Shown here piece by piece: positions 43,185 through 51,522 of a DNA stretch of 64,000 nt. The position numbers were made by a program, and so were the translations under genes. Position 1 is the stretch's first letter. Every line of letters starts with the position of its first letter. The stretch covers positions 186,001-250,000 of the forward strand of contig JAEUTG010000043.1 in the NCBI GenBank assembly GCA_016788045.1, in the 5' to 3' direction. Source of the stretch: Bacteroidales bacterium (GTDB lineage Bacteria; Bacteroidota; Bacteroidia; Bacteroidales; Lentimicrobiaceae). The notes under the pieces are model-generated. The model was not told the DNA's origin, did not search any database, and worked only from the letters and a program-made list of their open reading frames with translations.

Positions 43185-44027
43185 CCCCATAATGGTTTTG
43201 TTGTTGAAAATTAAAGCCTCTTCATTGTTCTCCTGCAGCCCGAGTATATAAAGCAACGGCAGAAAATGCTCGGGTGTAGGAACTGACAGTCCGAGTGCCC
43301 GGCCACCTGTATTGTAAGTCGTTAGTGCCTGATGATTGCGGTCAGCGATCCATTTCCTGATGGTGGCATCAGCTTCGTTGGCCCAGTCAAATCCTGAATC
43401 GGGCTTGTTCCAGTCGATCAACCGCAGGTTGTGAACGATATTACCGCTGCCTACAATCAGTATTCCTTTGTTTCGTAAGGCTGAAAGCTCACGGGCAAGT
43501 TCATAGTGCTGTTTTGGTGACAATCTGTAGTCGAGGCTTAGCTGTACGACCGGTATATCGGCTTTCGGATACAGGTGTTTGATCACACTCCAGGCTCCAT
43601 GATCCAGGCCCCAGGTTTCGTCAGGTTTCACTTCTGTTGATGTCACCACCAGAGCTGCTTCACTTGCCAGTTCCGGACTTCCGGGCGCAGGATACTCAAC
43701 TTCATACAGTGCCTTCGGGAAACCACCAAAATCGTGAATGGTTTTCGGACGCTCCATGGCAGTGACAAATGTACCCCGGGTTTCCCAATGCGCCGATATA
43801 CAGAGAATGGCTGACGGAGCCGGAAGCTGAGCTCCTATTTTCCGCCAGCCCAGCGAAAACTCATTCAGTTCAAGGGCATTCATGGGACTACCATGTCCCA
43901 AAAACAGCGCCGGCATCCTGGCGCTGCTTTTCAGGGTTTGGGCCAATCCGGCGAAATTCCCCAGTCTCATGGTGATGGCTGTTGATCCGAGTATAAGTCC
44001 CGATCTGATAAACTTCCGGCGATCCAT
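43152..44027 (-). CDS. ygiD: YgiD-type extradiol dioxygenase with Tat-like leader
   Basis: 291 residues. Family LigB-type 4,5-DOPA extradiol dioxygenase: PALFLGHGSPMNAL, LCISAHWETRGTFVT, IHDFGGFPKALYEVEYPAPG, TWGLDHGAWSVIKHLYP and VPTPEHFLPLLYILG. The His residues in GHGSP, SAHW and PEHF fit the metal site. Unlike the E. coli protein it begins with MDRRKFIRSGLILGSTAITM, which resembles a twin-arginine signal, so the folded enzyme may be exported. The natural substrate is unknown; some relatives open catechol rings. Neighbours on the same strand are YceI and an AraC regulator. Confidence 0.9.
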   Translation of the reverse strand: MDRRKFIRSGLILGSTAITMRLGNFAGLAQTLKSSARMPALFLGHGSPMNALELNEFSLGWRKIGAQLPAPSAILCISAHWETRGTFVTAMERPKTIHDFGGFPKALYEVEYPAPGSPELASEAALVVTSTEVKPDETWGLDHGAWSVIKHLYPKADIPVVQLSLDYRLSPKQHYELARELSALRNKGILIVGSGNIVHNLRLIDWNKPDSGFDWANEADATIRKWIADRNHQALTTYNTGGRALGLSVPTPEHFLPLLYILGLQENNEEALIFNNKTIMGSISMTSVRIG

Positions 44028-44047
44028 GTAACAGACGCTTGCACGGA

Positions 44048-44584
44048 TCAGGATTGTTTAAGAAACTGAACCTCAGCGGAAATCCTGACCTCATCGCTAA
44101 CCAGAACGCCACCGGTTTCGAGGGCTGCATTCCAGTTAAGGCCCCAGTCTTTGCGGTTTATCTTTCCGCTGACACTAAAGCCGGCCTTGACGTTTCCCCA
44201 GGGGTCCTTCATCAGTCCTCCGTACTCAACATCAAGGGAAATGGGCTTTGATATGCCCCTGATCGTCAGTTCCCCGGAAAGTTTATAATTCTCATCATCC
44301 TTTTTGGTTAAAGAATCCGAGGTAAAGTTTATTGCGGGAAATGTGCCGGCATCAAAGAAATCGGCACTCCGGAGGTGTGCATCCCGGTCGGCATTTCCGG
44401 TATTTACAGATGCAGTGTTGATGTTAACAGAGATCGAGGCCTGAGAAAAATCATCATTTTCGGTCGATGTTTCAGCACTGAATTCAGTAAATACTCCCTT
44501 AACATTGGAGATCATCAGGTGTTTAACGCGAAATGATATTTCGGAATGGGCCGGATCGAGGATCCAGGTTGTTTTTGCGGTCAT
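44048..44584 (-). CDS. YceI-family protein
   Basis: 178 residues. The YceI lipocalin-like fold is clear: TTWILDPAHSEISFRVKHLM, NVKGVFTEFSA, DAHLRSADFFDAGTFPAINF, KLSGELTIRGISKPISLDV and GKINRKDWGLNWN. Members bind isoprenoids such as ubiquinone-8 or similar long-chain amphiphiles. No signal peptide is present (MTAKTTWILDPAHS), so this copy is cytoplasmic, unlike E. coli YceI. It lies 20 bp upstream of ygiD, probably the same operon, and may be controlled by the AraC-type gene 84 bp upstream. Confidence 0.95.
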   Translation of the reverse strand: MTAKTTWILDPAHSEISFRVKHLMISNVKGVFTEFSAETSTENDDFSQASISVNINTASVNTGNADRDAHLRSADFFDAGTFPAINFTSDSLTKKDDENYKLSGELTIRGISKPISLDVEYGGLMKDPWGNVKAGFSVSGKINRKDWGLNWNAALETGGVLVSDEVRISAEVQFLKQS

Positions 44585-44668
44585 AATTTTATGAATTTGT
44601 TTGAAGAGGCAAAATTACACCGCAAGCGATGGGAAGTGGTAACACTTTCAGGAAGAGAAGTGGTACAA

Positions 44669-45490
44669 TCAGGAAATGAGTTCAAAAGATTCTTCCCGGA
44701 AGGCCGTGGGAGTGGTTCCTGTTTTCTTTCTGAAAACTCTGGTGAAGTATGATTTCTCGCTGTATCCGAGCTCGAATCCGATTTCAGAAACAGATTTTCC
44801 GGTGGTGAGCAACAACCTTTTCGCTTCGGTCAGCTTCCGGGTTTCAATGATCTCCGTTGCGCTCTTGCCAAAAACTGCCTGGGTAATCAGACTCAGGTTG
44901 CGGGAACTCATGTTGAGTTTGTCGGCATAAAAATCAACACCTTCAGGTCTTCTGTAGTTGTTTTCAAGAATCTGAAGAAAGCTGTTGAAGGTGAGTATGC
45001 GGGGATTTGAGCTTTTTCTTTCTTCAAGGTACTCCCGTTTGCTGTCGTTACCGAGTTTAACCAGTACAGCACTCAGCAGGTGCCTGATTACAGCATAATC
45101 AGGGTTTTCGAGGTTACTTTCCTTCAGCATCAGCTCACAGAGCGAATTGAGCGTTGTGCTGCAGTATCCATGATCCAGCGCAAACTGAACCTTGTCGGAG
45201 AACCCGGAGTAAAAGCTGAACCTGCTGGGTTCCACGAAGTCATTCTGATAACGGATCAGCCAACCACGGGTGTGTTCGTCCGGGATGAACGAATGCACTT
45301 TGCCCTGAGCAACATAAACGATAACGGGTGATTCCAGAGATTCTTCAACAAAATCAACAGAATGTGATGGATTGCCGTGTGTGATGATCCACAGCTCCTC
45401 ATGGTCGTGGCGGTGAGGCTCCCTGGGATTTAATGCCATAGGCTCCGGAAATTCACAGGTGAGCGGGGCAATTGTCATCGGAGTGGTCAT
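44669..45490 (-). CDS. AraC-family transcriptional regulator
   Basis: 273 residues. A cupin-like N-terminal domain carries EPHRHDHEELWIITHGNPSH and QGKVHSFIPDEHTRGWLIRY. The two helix-turn-helix motifs of the AraC domain lie at about 175-265: FYADKLNMSSRNLSLITQAV and SVSEIGFELGYSEKSYFTRV followed by FRKKTGTTPTAFR. It should sense a small molecule and activate nearby genes, likely yceI and ygiD on the same strand, or the divergent T9SS gene. A repeated AATCAGAGA motif occurs in its upstream region. Confidence 0.94.
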   Translation of the reverse strand: MTTPMTIAPLTCEFPEPMALNPREPHRHDHEELWIITHGNPSHSVDFVEESLESPVIVYVAQGKVHSFIPDEHTRGWLIRYQNDFVEPSRFSFYSGFSDKVQFALDHGYCSTTLNSLCELMLKESNLENPDYAVIRHLLSAVLVKLGNDSKREYLEERKSSNPRILTFNSFLQILENNYRRPEGVDFYADKLNMSSRNLSLITQAVFGKSATEIIETRKLTEAKRLLLTTGKSVSEIGFELGYSEKSYFTRVFRKKTGTTPTAFREESFELIS

Positions 45491-45499
45491 AATTTATTT

Positions 45500-45638
45500 A
45501 CTCTCTGATTTGGAGTCTTTTGGTTTTAAATGATCATCACTATTAACGGAAACCATGAATAATTGTTTCAAATCCATAAACCAGAGAGTATCTGTTTGAA
45601 TGAAGGGCAGATATTTCCGCCAATCAGAGAAATAAATC
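45500..45638. repeat. Three related motif copies in the AraC/T9SS intergenic region
   Basis: The region 45491-45835 has no gene. It holds a motif close to AATCAGAGAGTAAATAAAT three times: 45491-45514 (minus strand), 45573-45589 (plus strand, CCAGAGAGT form) and 45622-45637 (plus strand). The first two are an imperfect inverted pair (TCCA...CAGAGAGT). Spacing suits regulator binding sites, but this is not proven. Confidence 0.4.
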
Positions 45639-45647
45639 AAAAACTAC

Positions 45648-45678
45648 TTGCGAGATCAGTTAATATTTTGTATCTTAA
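45648..45678 (+). promoter_or_regulatory. Possible promoter of the T9SS gene at 45836
   Basis: TTG at 45648-45650, 20 bp, then TATCTTAA at 45671-45678, matching TA and TT of TAnnTTTG but not the last two bases. The leader would be about 150 bases. Confidence 0.4.
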
Positions 45679-45835
45679 TGCCTTAAGAAGCCTGCTGATA
45701 AACTACTCCCATTTTACTTGCCCCGTAAATATTTTGCTGGCTTTATTCTTTTCCAACCGGCGGCATTGTCATTTCTGAAGGCCGGCTTTATCTCGTTAAC
45801 TACTGAAAAGATCAGTAACCAAATCATCATAGTAC

Positions 45836-46861
45836 ATGAAAAAACTTATTCTTATCATCTCAGCAGTGGCCATCAGCCACTCATTCGCCCTCTCACAGGC
45901 CTGCCAGACTGATACAGCGACAGCGAAGGTCAGGCAGGGTTGCCTGCCCAGCGGTATCGCCTTCAGCACTCAGCAGCAGATTGATAATTTTCCGGTCAAT
46001 TACCCTGGCTGCACCGTTATACTGGGTTCGGCAACCATCGGTGGTGCCGACATTGTAAACCTCAGCGGACTCAGTGAATTGACCGCAGTTAACGGTACCT
46101 TGTCAATCAGCTATAATCCGTTGCTCGTCAGCCTGCAAGGGCTCGGCATGCTCGACAGCGTAGGCAACACTTTGCTGATTGGCACCAACACGAGCCTCGA
46201 AGGATTGTCAGAACTCCATAGCCTGAAGTATGTCGGCTACGACTTTAAAATAGGTAACAATCCTGCACTTACCAGTGTCGCTACAGGTGGGCAGCTGGAT
46301 GCAGTCTATGCCGAATTGCAGATCATCGGCAACCAAAGCCTCACGTCACTGTCGGGTTTTGATTGCCTGCAGTCGGTAGGCCTGCTTACCATCAGGGGCA
46401 ACAGCATGCTCACAAGCCTTGCCGGCCTCGACCAAATTGACGGCAGTTCGATGGTCGGGCTCACCATCTCCGACAATCCTAATCTTTCAACCTGTGATGT
46501 AAGAAGCGTTTGTGATTTTATCGGGAGTCATCCCGATGAAGCAAATATCCTGAACAATGCCCCTGGTTGCAACGATCCGGAAGAGGTTGAGGCAGCCTGC
46601 GGCGAAGTCTCAACAGAAAACATCAGTCTTGAGGACACATTTCTGCTCTTCCCCAACCCTGCCAATAAAACCGTGACAATTTCCGGCAATAACATTCTAG
46701 CCATGCGTGAAATCATGATTTACAATCAGACCGGCCAAAAAGTACACCAAGGCAAACCGGTAAACAATACCCTGGATATCTCAAAACTCCGGCCGGGGAT
46801 GTACGTCGTTGAAATGGTGACCAATCATGGAAATTTGAGAAAAAAGCTGATCGTTCAATAA
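45836..46861 (+). CDS. Secreted T9SS protein with receptor L/leucine-rich-like domain
   Basis: 341 residues. Signal peptide MKKLILIISAVAISHSFALSQ, then repeats of about 23 residues with leucine-rich regularity: LSGLSELTAVNGTLSISYNP, LVSLQGLGMLDSVGNTLLIG, LEGLSELHSLKYVGYDFKIG and LTSLSGFDCLQSVGLLTIRG. This beta-solenoid resembles the receptor L domain of insulin/EGF receptors and is frequent in Bacteroidota surface proteins. A Cys-rich end cap (STCDVRSVCDFIG, PGCND) precedes a type-A T9SS domain (FLLFPNPANKTVTISG, LRPGMYVVEMV). Probably an adhesion or binding protein at the cell surface; ligand unknown. Confidence 0.88.
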   Translation: MKKLILIISAVAISHSFALSQACQTDTATAKVRQGCLPSGIAFSTQQQIDNFPVNYPGCTVILGSATIGGADIVNLSGLSELTAVNGTLSISYNPLLVSLQGLGMLDSVGNTLLIGTNTSLEGLSELHSLKYVGYDFKIGNNPALTSVATGGQLDAVYAELQIIGNQSLTSLSGFDCLQSVGLLTIRGNSMLTSLAGLDQIDGSSMVGLTISDNPNLSTCDVRSVCDFIGSHPDEANILNNAPGCNDPEEVEAACGEVSTENISLEDTFLLFPNPANKTVTISGNNILAMREIMIYNQTGQKVHQGKPVNNTLDISKLRPGMYVVEMVTNHGNLRKKLIVQ

Positions 46862-46912
46862 AACTGTAGTTCGAATAAGGTTCTAAACACTGGCAAAAAG
46901 AAAGGAGCAATC

Positions 46913-47101
46913 ATGAAATACAGGGTTCATCGCCTGGAAGTAAGCAGGGACAACCTACAGGAGCGCCTGGAGCAATTTCTGAACAAACTTGACGGGGAAG
47001 TGATATCGGTTTTACCGAATGTTACACAGTACTTTCTCTGCTATGGGGCTAAGGTGAATTACATCCTGATTGTGGAAAAAGTAGGTAAAACCCACATTTA
47101 A
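46913..47101 (+). CDS. Small conserved protein, 62 aa
   Basis: 62 residues, no signal peptide. MKYRVHRLEVSRDNLQERLE, then QFLNKLDGEVISVLPNVTQY and a strand ILIVEKVG. The pattern (beta, amphipathic helix, then two strands) resembles small DUF4177-like proteins, and I recall close relatives in Bacteroidota with the same start (KYRVHRLEVSRDN). It lies 51 bp after the T9SS gene, so it may be transcribed with it or alone, and a hairpin follows. Function unknown. Confidence 0.72.
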   Translation: MKYRVHRLEVSRDNLQERLEQFLNKLDGEVISVLPNVTQYFLCYGAKVNYILIVEKVGKTHI

Positions 47102-47110
47102 ACACAATAT

Positions 47111-47138
47111 AAAGCCCTGCAAACAATAACTGGGCTTT
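47111..47138 (+). terminator. Hairpin after the 62-aa gene
   Basis: AAAGCCC at 47111-47117 pairs with GGGCTTT at 47132-47138. There is no strong T-tract. Its sequence and flanks resemble the hairpin at 50891-50920 (AAAGCCCTGCAA, then GGGCTTT, ACTGTT). Confidence 0.55.
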
Positions 47139-47346
47139 GACTGTTCGACCTGTTATTTTTCAGGGTTCATCGGGATTCTGTCATAAAATAGACTTCCGGT
47201 GACCGGGCTGCTTCCCATCCGCCAGTCTGCGGCAGCTTCTTATCATGCTGTCTGTTTATCTCAGTAATGAGGTAATCACCCGTCCTGCCTTCTGCAGGTC
47301 GAATCCTTTCTTCACTTTTTATAATTCTGTACCATTGTCCGTTACC

Positions 47347-50300
47347 TCAATGCACCTTCTCTACCTTAAACTCCTGTTTGCTGCCGTTCAGTCTTACCCT
47401 CAGCATATAGATGGCTTCGGGAAGGGTGGTGAGGTTCAGCCTGGTTATTGCTCCGGCAATGGGCCCTGAGATGATCTCTTTACCCCTCATATTCCACAAT
47501 ACAAAATCTGCCGGAAAATCCGGATGATAGTTGATACCGAGGTCGATGGTGAGCCAGTCGGTGGCCGGCACCGGGTAAACCGTGGCAAAATTACGGTTGT
47601 CTCCCAGAGGCAGATCAATGCTTGTTCTGACAACACACCATTTTGAATCTGACAGGTATACCTGATAAGTACCGGGCTTCAGGCCTGAAATACTATCCAC
47701 CTGCAATCCGTAATTGTCAGATAAACCTATGGAGTAAGGCGGAAACCCTCCGGTAACAGAAACGTCGATGGAACCATCGGCCGGGGGTGTAAAGGGATTA
47801 TCGGGAACAACTGAATAGTTCAGGACAATGGGCTGATAAGGCTCAATTTCGTAGCCTGATACCTGGCTGCATCCGAGGGGGCCAGTAATGGTAACGGTAT
47901 AGTTGCCCGGAACAGAAAATTCGGCTGTAGCACCTGTTGCCCCGTTCGACCACAAATAGGTAAGCGGAGCCTGACCAAGGGGTGTAAGGGTTACTCTTGC
48001 CGGACTATCGTGACAGGTAATCTGTTTCAGCTGGCCGGTAACAGTGAATGTTTCCTGCATTACTTCCGTGGTAAGGGTTTCAGCGCAATTTCTTGAATCC
48101 GTCATTGTTACGGAATAGGTTCCCGGGTCGGTTGTTTCAAGGACAGCTCCTGTGTAACCATTGTTCCACAGATAAGTCAATGGCAACAGCCCTTCAATGA
48201 ATTCAGGTGAGAGCCGGGCAGGATGTTCAGCGGTGCAACCGGTAATATAAGATTCATTCAGATGGGCATCGAACTGAGGGGGAGCAAGAGTTACTTCGTT
48301 TTTTTCCTTACATCCGACATGATCGGTTGAAACCACATGATAGGTCCCAGGCTCCAGTCCGTTGATTTCACTGCCAGTACTTCCCGTGTTCCACGCATAG
48401 GTATACGGTGGCAAACCACCGGTGGCCGTTACCGCTATCCGTCCGTCGCTGCCAGGCTCACAGGTTGACTGTTGCATTTCGGTAGTTGCAATGAAATCCA
48501 CACACTGGTAACAATGTGTTCCAAGTTCTGTAACCTGAAAGCTCCCTCCGACAAATACCTCTTTTTCACCGTTGTGGTCAAAATCAGAGATTTCAATACA
48601 CTCATTTACATGCCAGTGCTCATAATATTCATCCCGGGAAACTTTTGCTGTGTATTCAATGTGCCCTTCCAGCGTGCTGAACCATACCCTTCCTGAAGAA
48701 ACAAAAATCAGCTCCGGTTCACTGCTACCGGTGAGATCGTCCACGCGCAGACCACCAATCCGTTTCTCCATCTGCACCGGCAGCCACGAAATGGTAGTAC
48801 CCGGACTATCGACCACCCCGATTTTCCCTGTTGTGGTACCAAAAATGATCTCCTTGTATCCGTCGTTGTCGATGTCGTAAAGGTCGTATGAAGCGATGTT
48901 ATCACCCACTGTGACAACAGCATGGGTCACACCGTCGATGATTTTCAGAGAATCTGAAAACAGGATGATCTCTCCTGCAGGGTCCTGGTCTATATTCTCT
49001 ACCATCAGTTGACAATGATAATGATCAAAATAATGATATTCAGGCAATGACCATTCAACAACGGCTGTTTCAACATCAACCACCATTACGGTTGTGGGAG
49101 CCCCGAGAATATATTCCATTTTTCCGTCGTTATCCGGATCTGCGATAGCAATGTCAGTGAACTTCTCAGGGTTATCATAGAAATATTCATTCTGTATCTG
49201 ATGTGTAACCGGGTCCAGCACATACAGGGCCGCCTTGTAATTTTTGGAAGTGGGTAGCACGATTTCTGATACTCCGTCATGGTCGGTATCGAAAATGGCA
49301 AAATCAAAGATAACCGTAGAATAATAAAACAAATTTCCCGGCGACTTCCACTCCTGTTCATGCGTGTATGGGTCCCAGAAAGAGACCTGGCTTTGATTGT
49401 AATAATTACTGGTGCCTGGTGCCAGGGTTATGAGTTCTTCGATTCCATCGTTGTCCACGTCGAATACCTGTATTTTCTCAAACGGGCCGTTCACCGATTC
49501 ACTTTGCCATTCCAGCTCCTGCGTTCCGGGATCGAAGGTGTACAGATAATCCTCACCGGTACTGCCATGCGCAATTGCCCAGATGATTTCCTTTGCCGGC
49601 TCATCGTCAACATTGCCGGTTGCAAGACAATTCAGACCGCCATGACCATAATTTCTGGACCACAACACCTCTCCGGTGGTTGTGAGCCGGCAATAAACAT
49701 TCCCCCAGTCAGCCTCCCCGTAATACAATTCCTTTATGCCATCGTCATCGGTATCTGCCAGGTAGAAGGCTAGGGGATCAATGTCGGCTGCCATGCTGTA
49801 TTTCTCTGACTGGGTTTCAACATCCCACACCTGAATGGTATTGTTTCCGCAGGCAAAAATTTCATCGTTCCCATCACCATCCTGATCGGCAAGTCCGATA
49901 CGGCTGTACCCATAATTCTGATTCCCGTAGAAGTCCCATAAAACCGTATACATGCCATTCCTTAACCGGACAACCTCTCCCTTACTGTAACAGAGCTCAA
50001 GTGATGATTCGTTGTCAACATTTCCGCAAACTATGTCCTGTCCACCGATAGGTATTACATACTCCTGCACAGGAGGATATCCTGAATAAATATAGGTTGA
50101 ATCGATACTCAGAAACACCAGCTCAGTTTCACCATCATTGTCGGCATCGGCATTAAGCACAGTAACAACACCTTCATTGTAATAGCCGGTGTTGGTATGA
50201 TCAACCGCAAAAGAGCTGACCAGCGACATATCCGCAGTACTATAGATCTCAGCCCGGCCACTCTGCAATCCGAGCACCACCTCAAAAACTCCGTTGCCAT

Positions 50301-50619
50301 CGATATCCAGTACCGACATCGTCATAATGCGGTCAGTATAATAGGGGCTTACCCAGGTCTGTTTAAATGTCTGTTCAGCAGCGACATATTCAAGAATATA
50401 CCAGTAACGACCATCTTCAAAGGTTTCATCCCCGGCACTCAGGATCATCTCATCAATCCCGTCATTGTCAATATCTACCACAGAAAGCCCGGTGGTTCCG
50501 ATGGATTCACCAAAAACAACCTGCCTGAAGGAACCTTTACACACTTCGTCGTTCTCCTGAGTAAAAGCTGACATAGAAAAGGTAAGAAGCAGAAGGAATA
50601 GCCATACTATAGTTTTCAT
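47347..50619 (-). CDS. Giant secreted FG-GAP/SprB-repeat T9SS protein
   Basis: 1090 residues. Signal peptide (about 1-20, ending FTQ). Residues about 45-690 hold about ten FG-GAP-like repeats with calcium loops (DIDNDGIDE, DADNDGETE, DQDGDGNDE, DTDDDGIKE, DVDNDGIEE, DTDHDGVSE, DPDNDGKME, DIDNDGYKE) forming one or more integrin-alpha-like propellers. About four SprB/PKD-like repeats follow (GGLPPYTYAWNTGSTGSEI and LEPGTYHVV; similar ones with YLWSNGATGATA). It ends in a type-A T9SS domain (FATVYPVPATDWLTIDLGI). SprB repeats are typical of gliding and surface adhesins. Likely a surface adhesin; ligand unknown. Confidence 0.9.
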   Translation of the reverse strand: MKTIVWLFLLLLTFSMSAFTQENDEVCKGSFRQVVFGESIGTTGLSVVDIDNDGIDEMILSAGDETFEDGRYWYILEYVAAEQTFKQTWVSPYYTDRIMTMSVLDIDGNGVFEVVLGLQSGRAEIYSTADMSLVSSFAVDHTNTGYYNEGVVTVLNADADNDGETELVFLSIDSTYIYSGYPPVQEYVIPIGGQDIVCGNVDNESSLELCYSKGEVVRLRNGMYTVLWDFYGNQNYGYSRIGLADQDGDGNDEIFACGNNTIQVWDVETQSEKYSMAADIDPLAFYLADTDDDGIKELYYGEADWGNVYCRLTTTGEVLWSRNYGHGGLNCLATGNVDDEPAKEIIWAIAHGSTGEDYLYTFDPGTQELEWQSESVNGPFEKIQVFDVDNDGIEELITLAPGTSNYYNQSQVSFWDPYTHEQEWKSPGNLFYYSTVIFDFAIFDTDHDGVSEIVLPTSKNYKAALYVLDPVTHQIQNEYFYDNPEKFTDIAIADPDNDGKMEYILGAPTTVMVVDVETAVVEWSLPEYHYFDHYHCQLMVENIDQDPAGEIILFSDSLKIIDGVTHAVVTVGDNIASYDLYDIDNDGYKEIIFGTTTGKIGVVDSPGTTISWLPVQMEKRIGGLRVDDLTGSSEPELIFVSSGRVWFSTLEGHIEYTAKVSRDEYYEHWHVNECIEISDFDHNGEKEVFVGGSFQVTELGTHCYQCVDFIATTEMQQSTCEPGSDGRIAVTATGGLPPYTYAWNTGSTGSEINGLEPGTYHVVSTDHVGCKEKNEVTLAPPQFDAHLNESYITGCTAEHPARLSPEFIEGLLPLTYLWNNGYTGAVLETTDPGTYSVTMTDSRNCAETLTTEVMQETFTVTGQLKQITCHDSPARVTLTPLGQAPLTYLWSNGATGATAEFSVPGNYTVTITGPLGCSQVSGYEIEPYQPIVLNYSVVPDNPFTPPADGSIDVSVTGGFPPYSIGLSDNYGLQVDSISGLKPGTYQVYLSDSKWCVVRTSIDLPLGDNRNFATVYPVPATDWLTIDLGINYHPDFPADFVLWNMRGKEIISGPIAGAITRLNLTTLPEAIYMLRVRLNGSKQEFKVEKVH

Positions 50620-50940
50620 ATCACAGGTTAATTATGCTGACTTACTATACCATTAAGGCAACGAATATAAACAGTTTTTAACTGTGTCGGGCATTCGACG
50701 GACATTCTGATTCTAATTTTATAATCAAATTATCCGGTTGCCGGGAAAAGACTCCAAACTTTAAAAAGGACGCTTGTATTCAGATTTTATCAGTTACGGT
50801 TGTTATACCCGACAAATTTCAATAAAACCAGTAAAGCTGCTTTAGGGGGATTTCCCTGTGTATCCACAATACCCTAACAGCATAAATATAAAAAGCCCTG
50901 CAACGATTTACAGGGCTTTTACTGTTTAACCGGAAATTTT
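50620..50940. other. Intergenic region with terminator
   Basis: 321 bp between the giant T9SS gene start and the acidic helical protein. Apart from the hairpin at 50891-50920 nothing is recognised; the promoter of the giant gene should be here. Confidence 0.4.
50891..50920 (-). terminator. Rho-independent terminator of the acidic helical protein gene
   Basis: Perfect 10-bp stem AAAAGCCCTG/CAGGGCTTTT with a 10-base loop; on the minus strand it is followed by TATATTTATG after four T. It begins 21 bp past the stop at 50941. Confidence 0.8.
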
Positions 50941-51420
50941 TCAGGCTTTGGGCGCTTCTTCTGCAGTTTCTTCGGATGTCTCTTTTGCTTCGTCTACGAT
51001 TTCATCAGCAACTGCTTCAACTGATTCCGTTGCTGCTTCTGCATTCACTTCAGCTGCATCAACCGCTTCAGCTGCATTTTCTGTTGTTTCATCTGCCACA
51101 GCAATCGTACTCCGGAGTTTTTCTTCCAGTTTGTCAACCACCGCTGCCGCTTTGTCGTCGAGTTTTTCAATGACGTCTGCTGCTTTTTCCTTCAGGTTTC
51201 CGCCAATTTCAATGGCTTTCTCCTTTGCTTCAGCGGCAGCTTCTTTCACATCCTCAACCACATCTTCAAGTTTATCGTCAATTTTTCCGGTTACCTCTTT
51301 GGTGTATTCCTTTGCTGAGGTAATCGTTCCGGCAGCCTTCTCCTTAATTTCGGCTGACTTTACAGAGGCAACCTCTTTTGAGGTACCGAACAGTTTCTTT
51401 AATGAATCCAGGAATCCCAT
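50941..51420 (-). CDS. Acidic all-helical repeat protein
   Basis: 159 residues, very rich in Ala, Glu, Lys and Val, with no signal peptide (MGFLDSLKKLFGTS start). The body consists of amphipathic helix repeats such as KEKAAGTITSAKEYTKEV, VVEDVKEAAAEAKEKAIEIG and VIEKLDDKAAAVVDKLEEKL, ending in an acidic Ala/Glu tail (DEIVDEAKETSEETAEEAPK). It resembles YtxH/apolipoprotein-like or LEA-like stress proteins with 11-residue periodicity. It may be a desiccation or envelope stress protein or a coiled-coil linker. The opposite strand also has a 169-codon open frame due to base composition. Single gene with a good terminator. Confidence 0.8.
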   Translation of the reverse strand: MGFLDSLKKLFGTSKEVASVKSAEIKEKAAGTITSAKEYTKEVTGKIDDKLEDVVEDVKEAAAEAKEKAIEIGGNLKEKAADVIEKLDDKAAAVVDKLEEKLRSTIAVADETTENAAEAVDAAEVNAEAATESVEAVADEIVDEAKETSEETAEEAPKA

Positions 51421-51522
51421 TTTATTGTTTTTTAGTTGTTTACGTTTGCAAATTTAGCCTTTTCCAACGATACTCACAACATGCATTCCCCTGAGTATAC
51501 AGATTTTCCTGAAAATACCTCC

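Noticed and set aside
50948..51457. Open frame of 169 codons on the plus strand opposite the acidic helical protein
   Set aside because: It mirrors the minus-strand gene; its Ser/Ala/Phe-rich product is what the Glu/Ala/Lys codons give in antisense. The minus strand has the good start and terminator.
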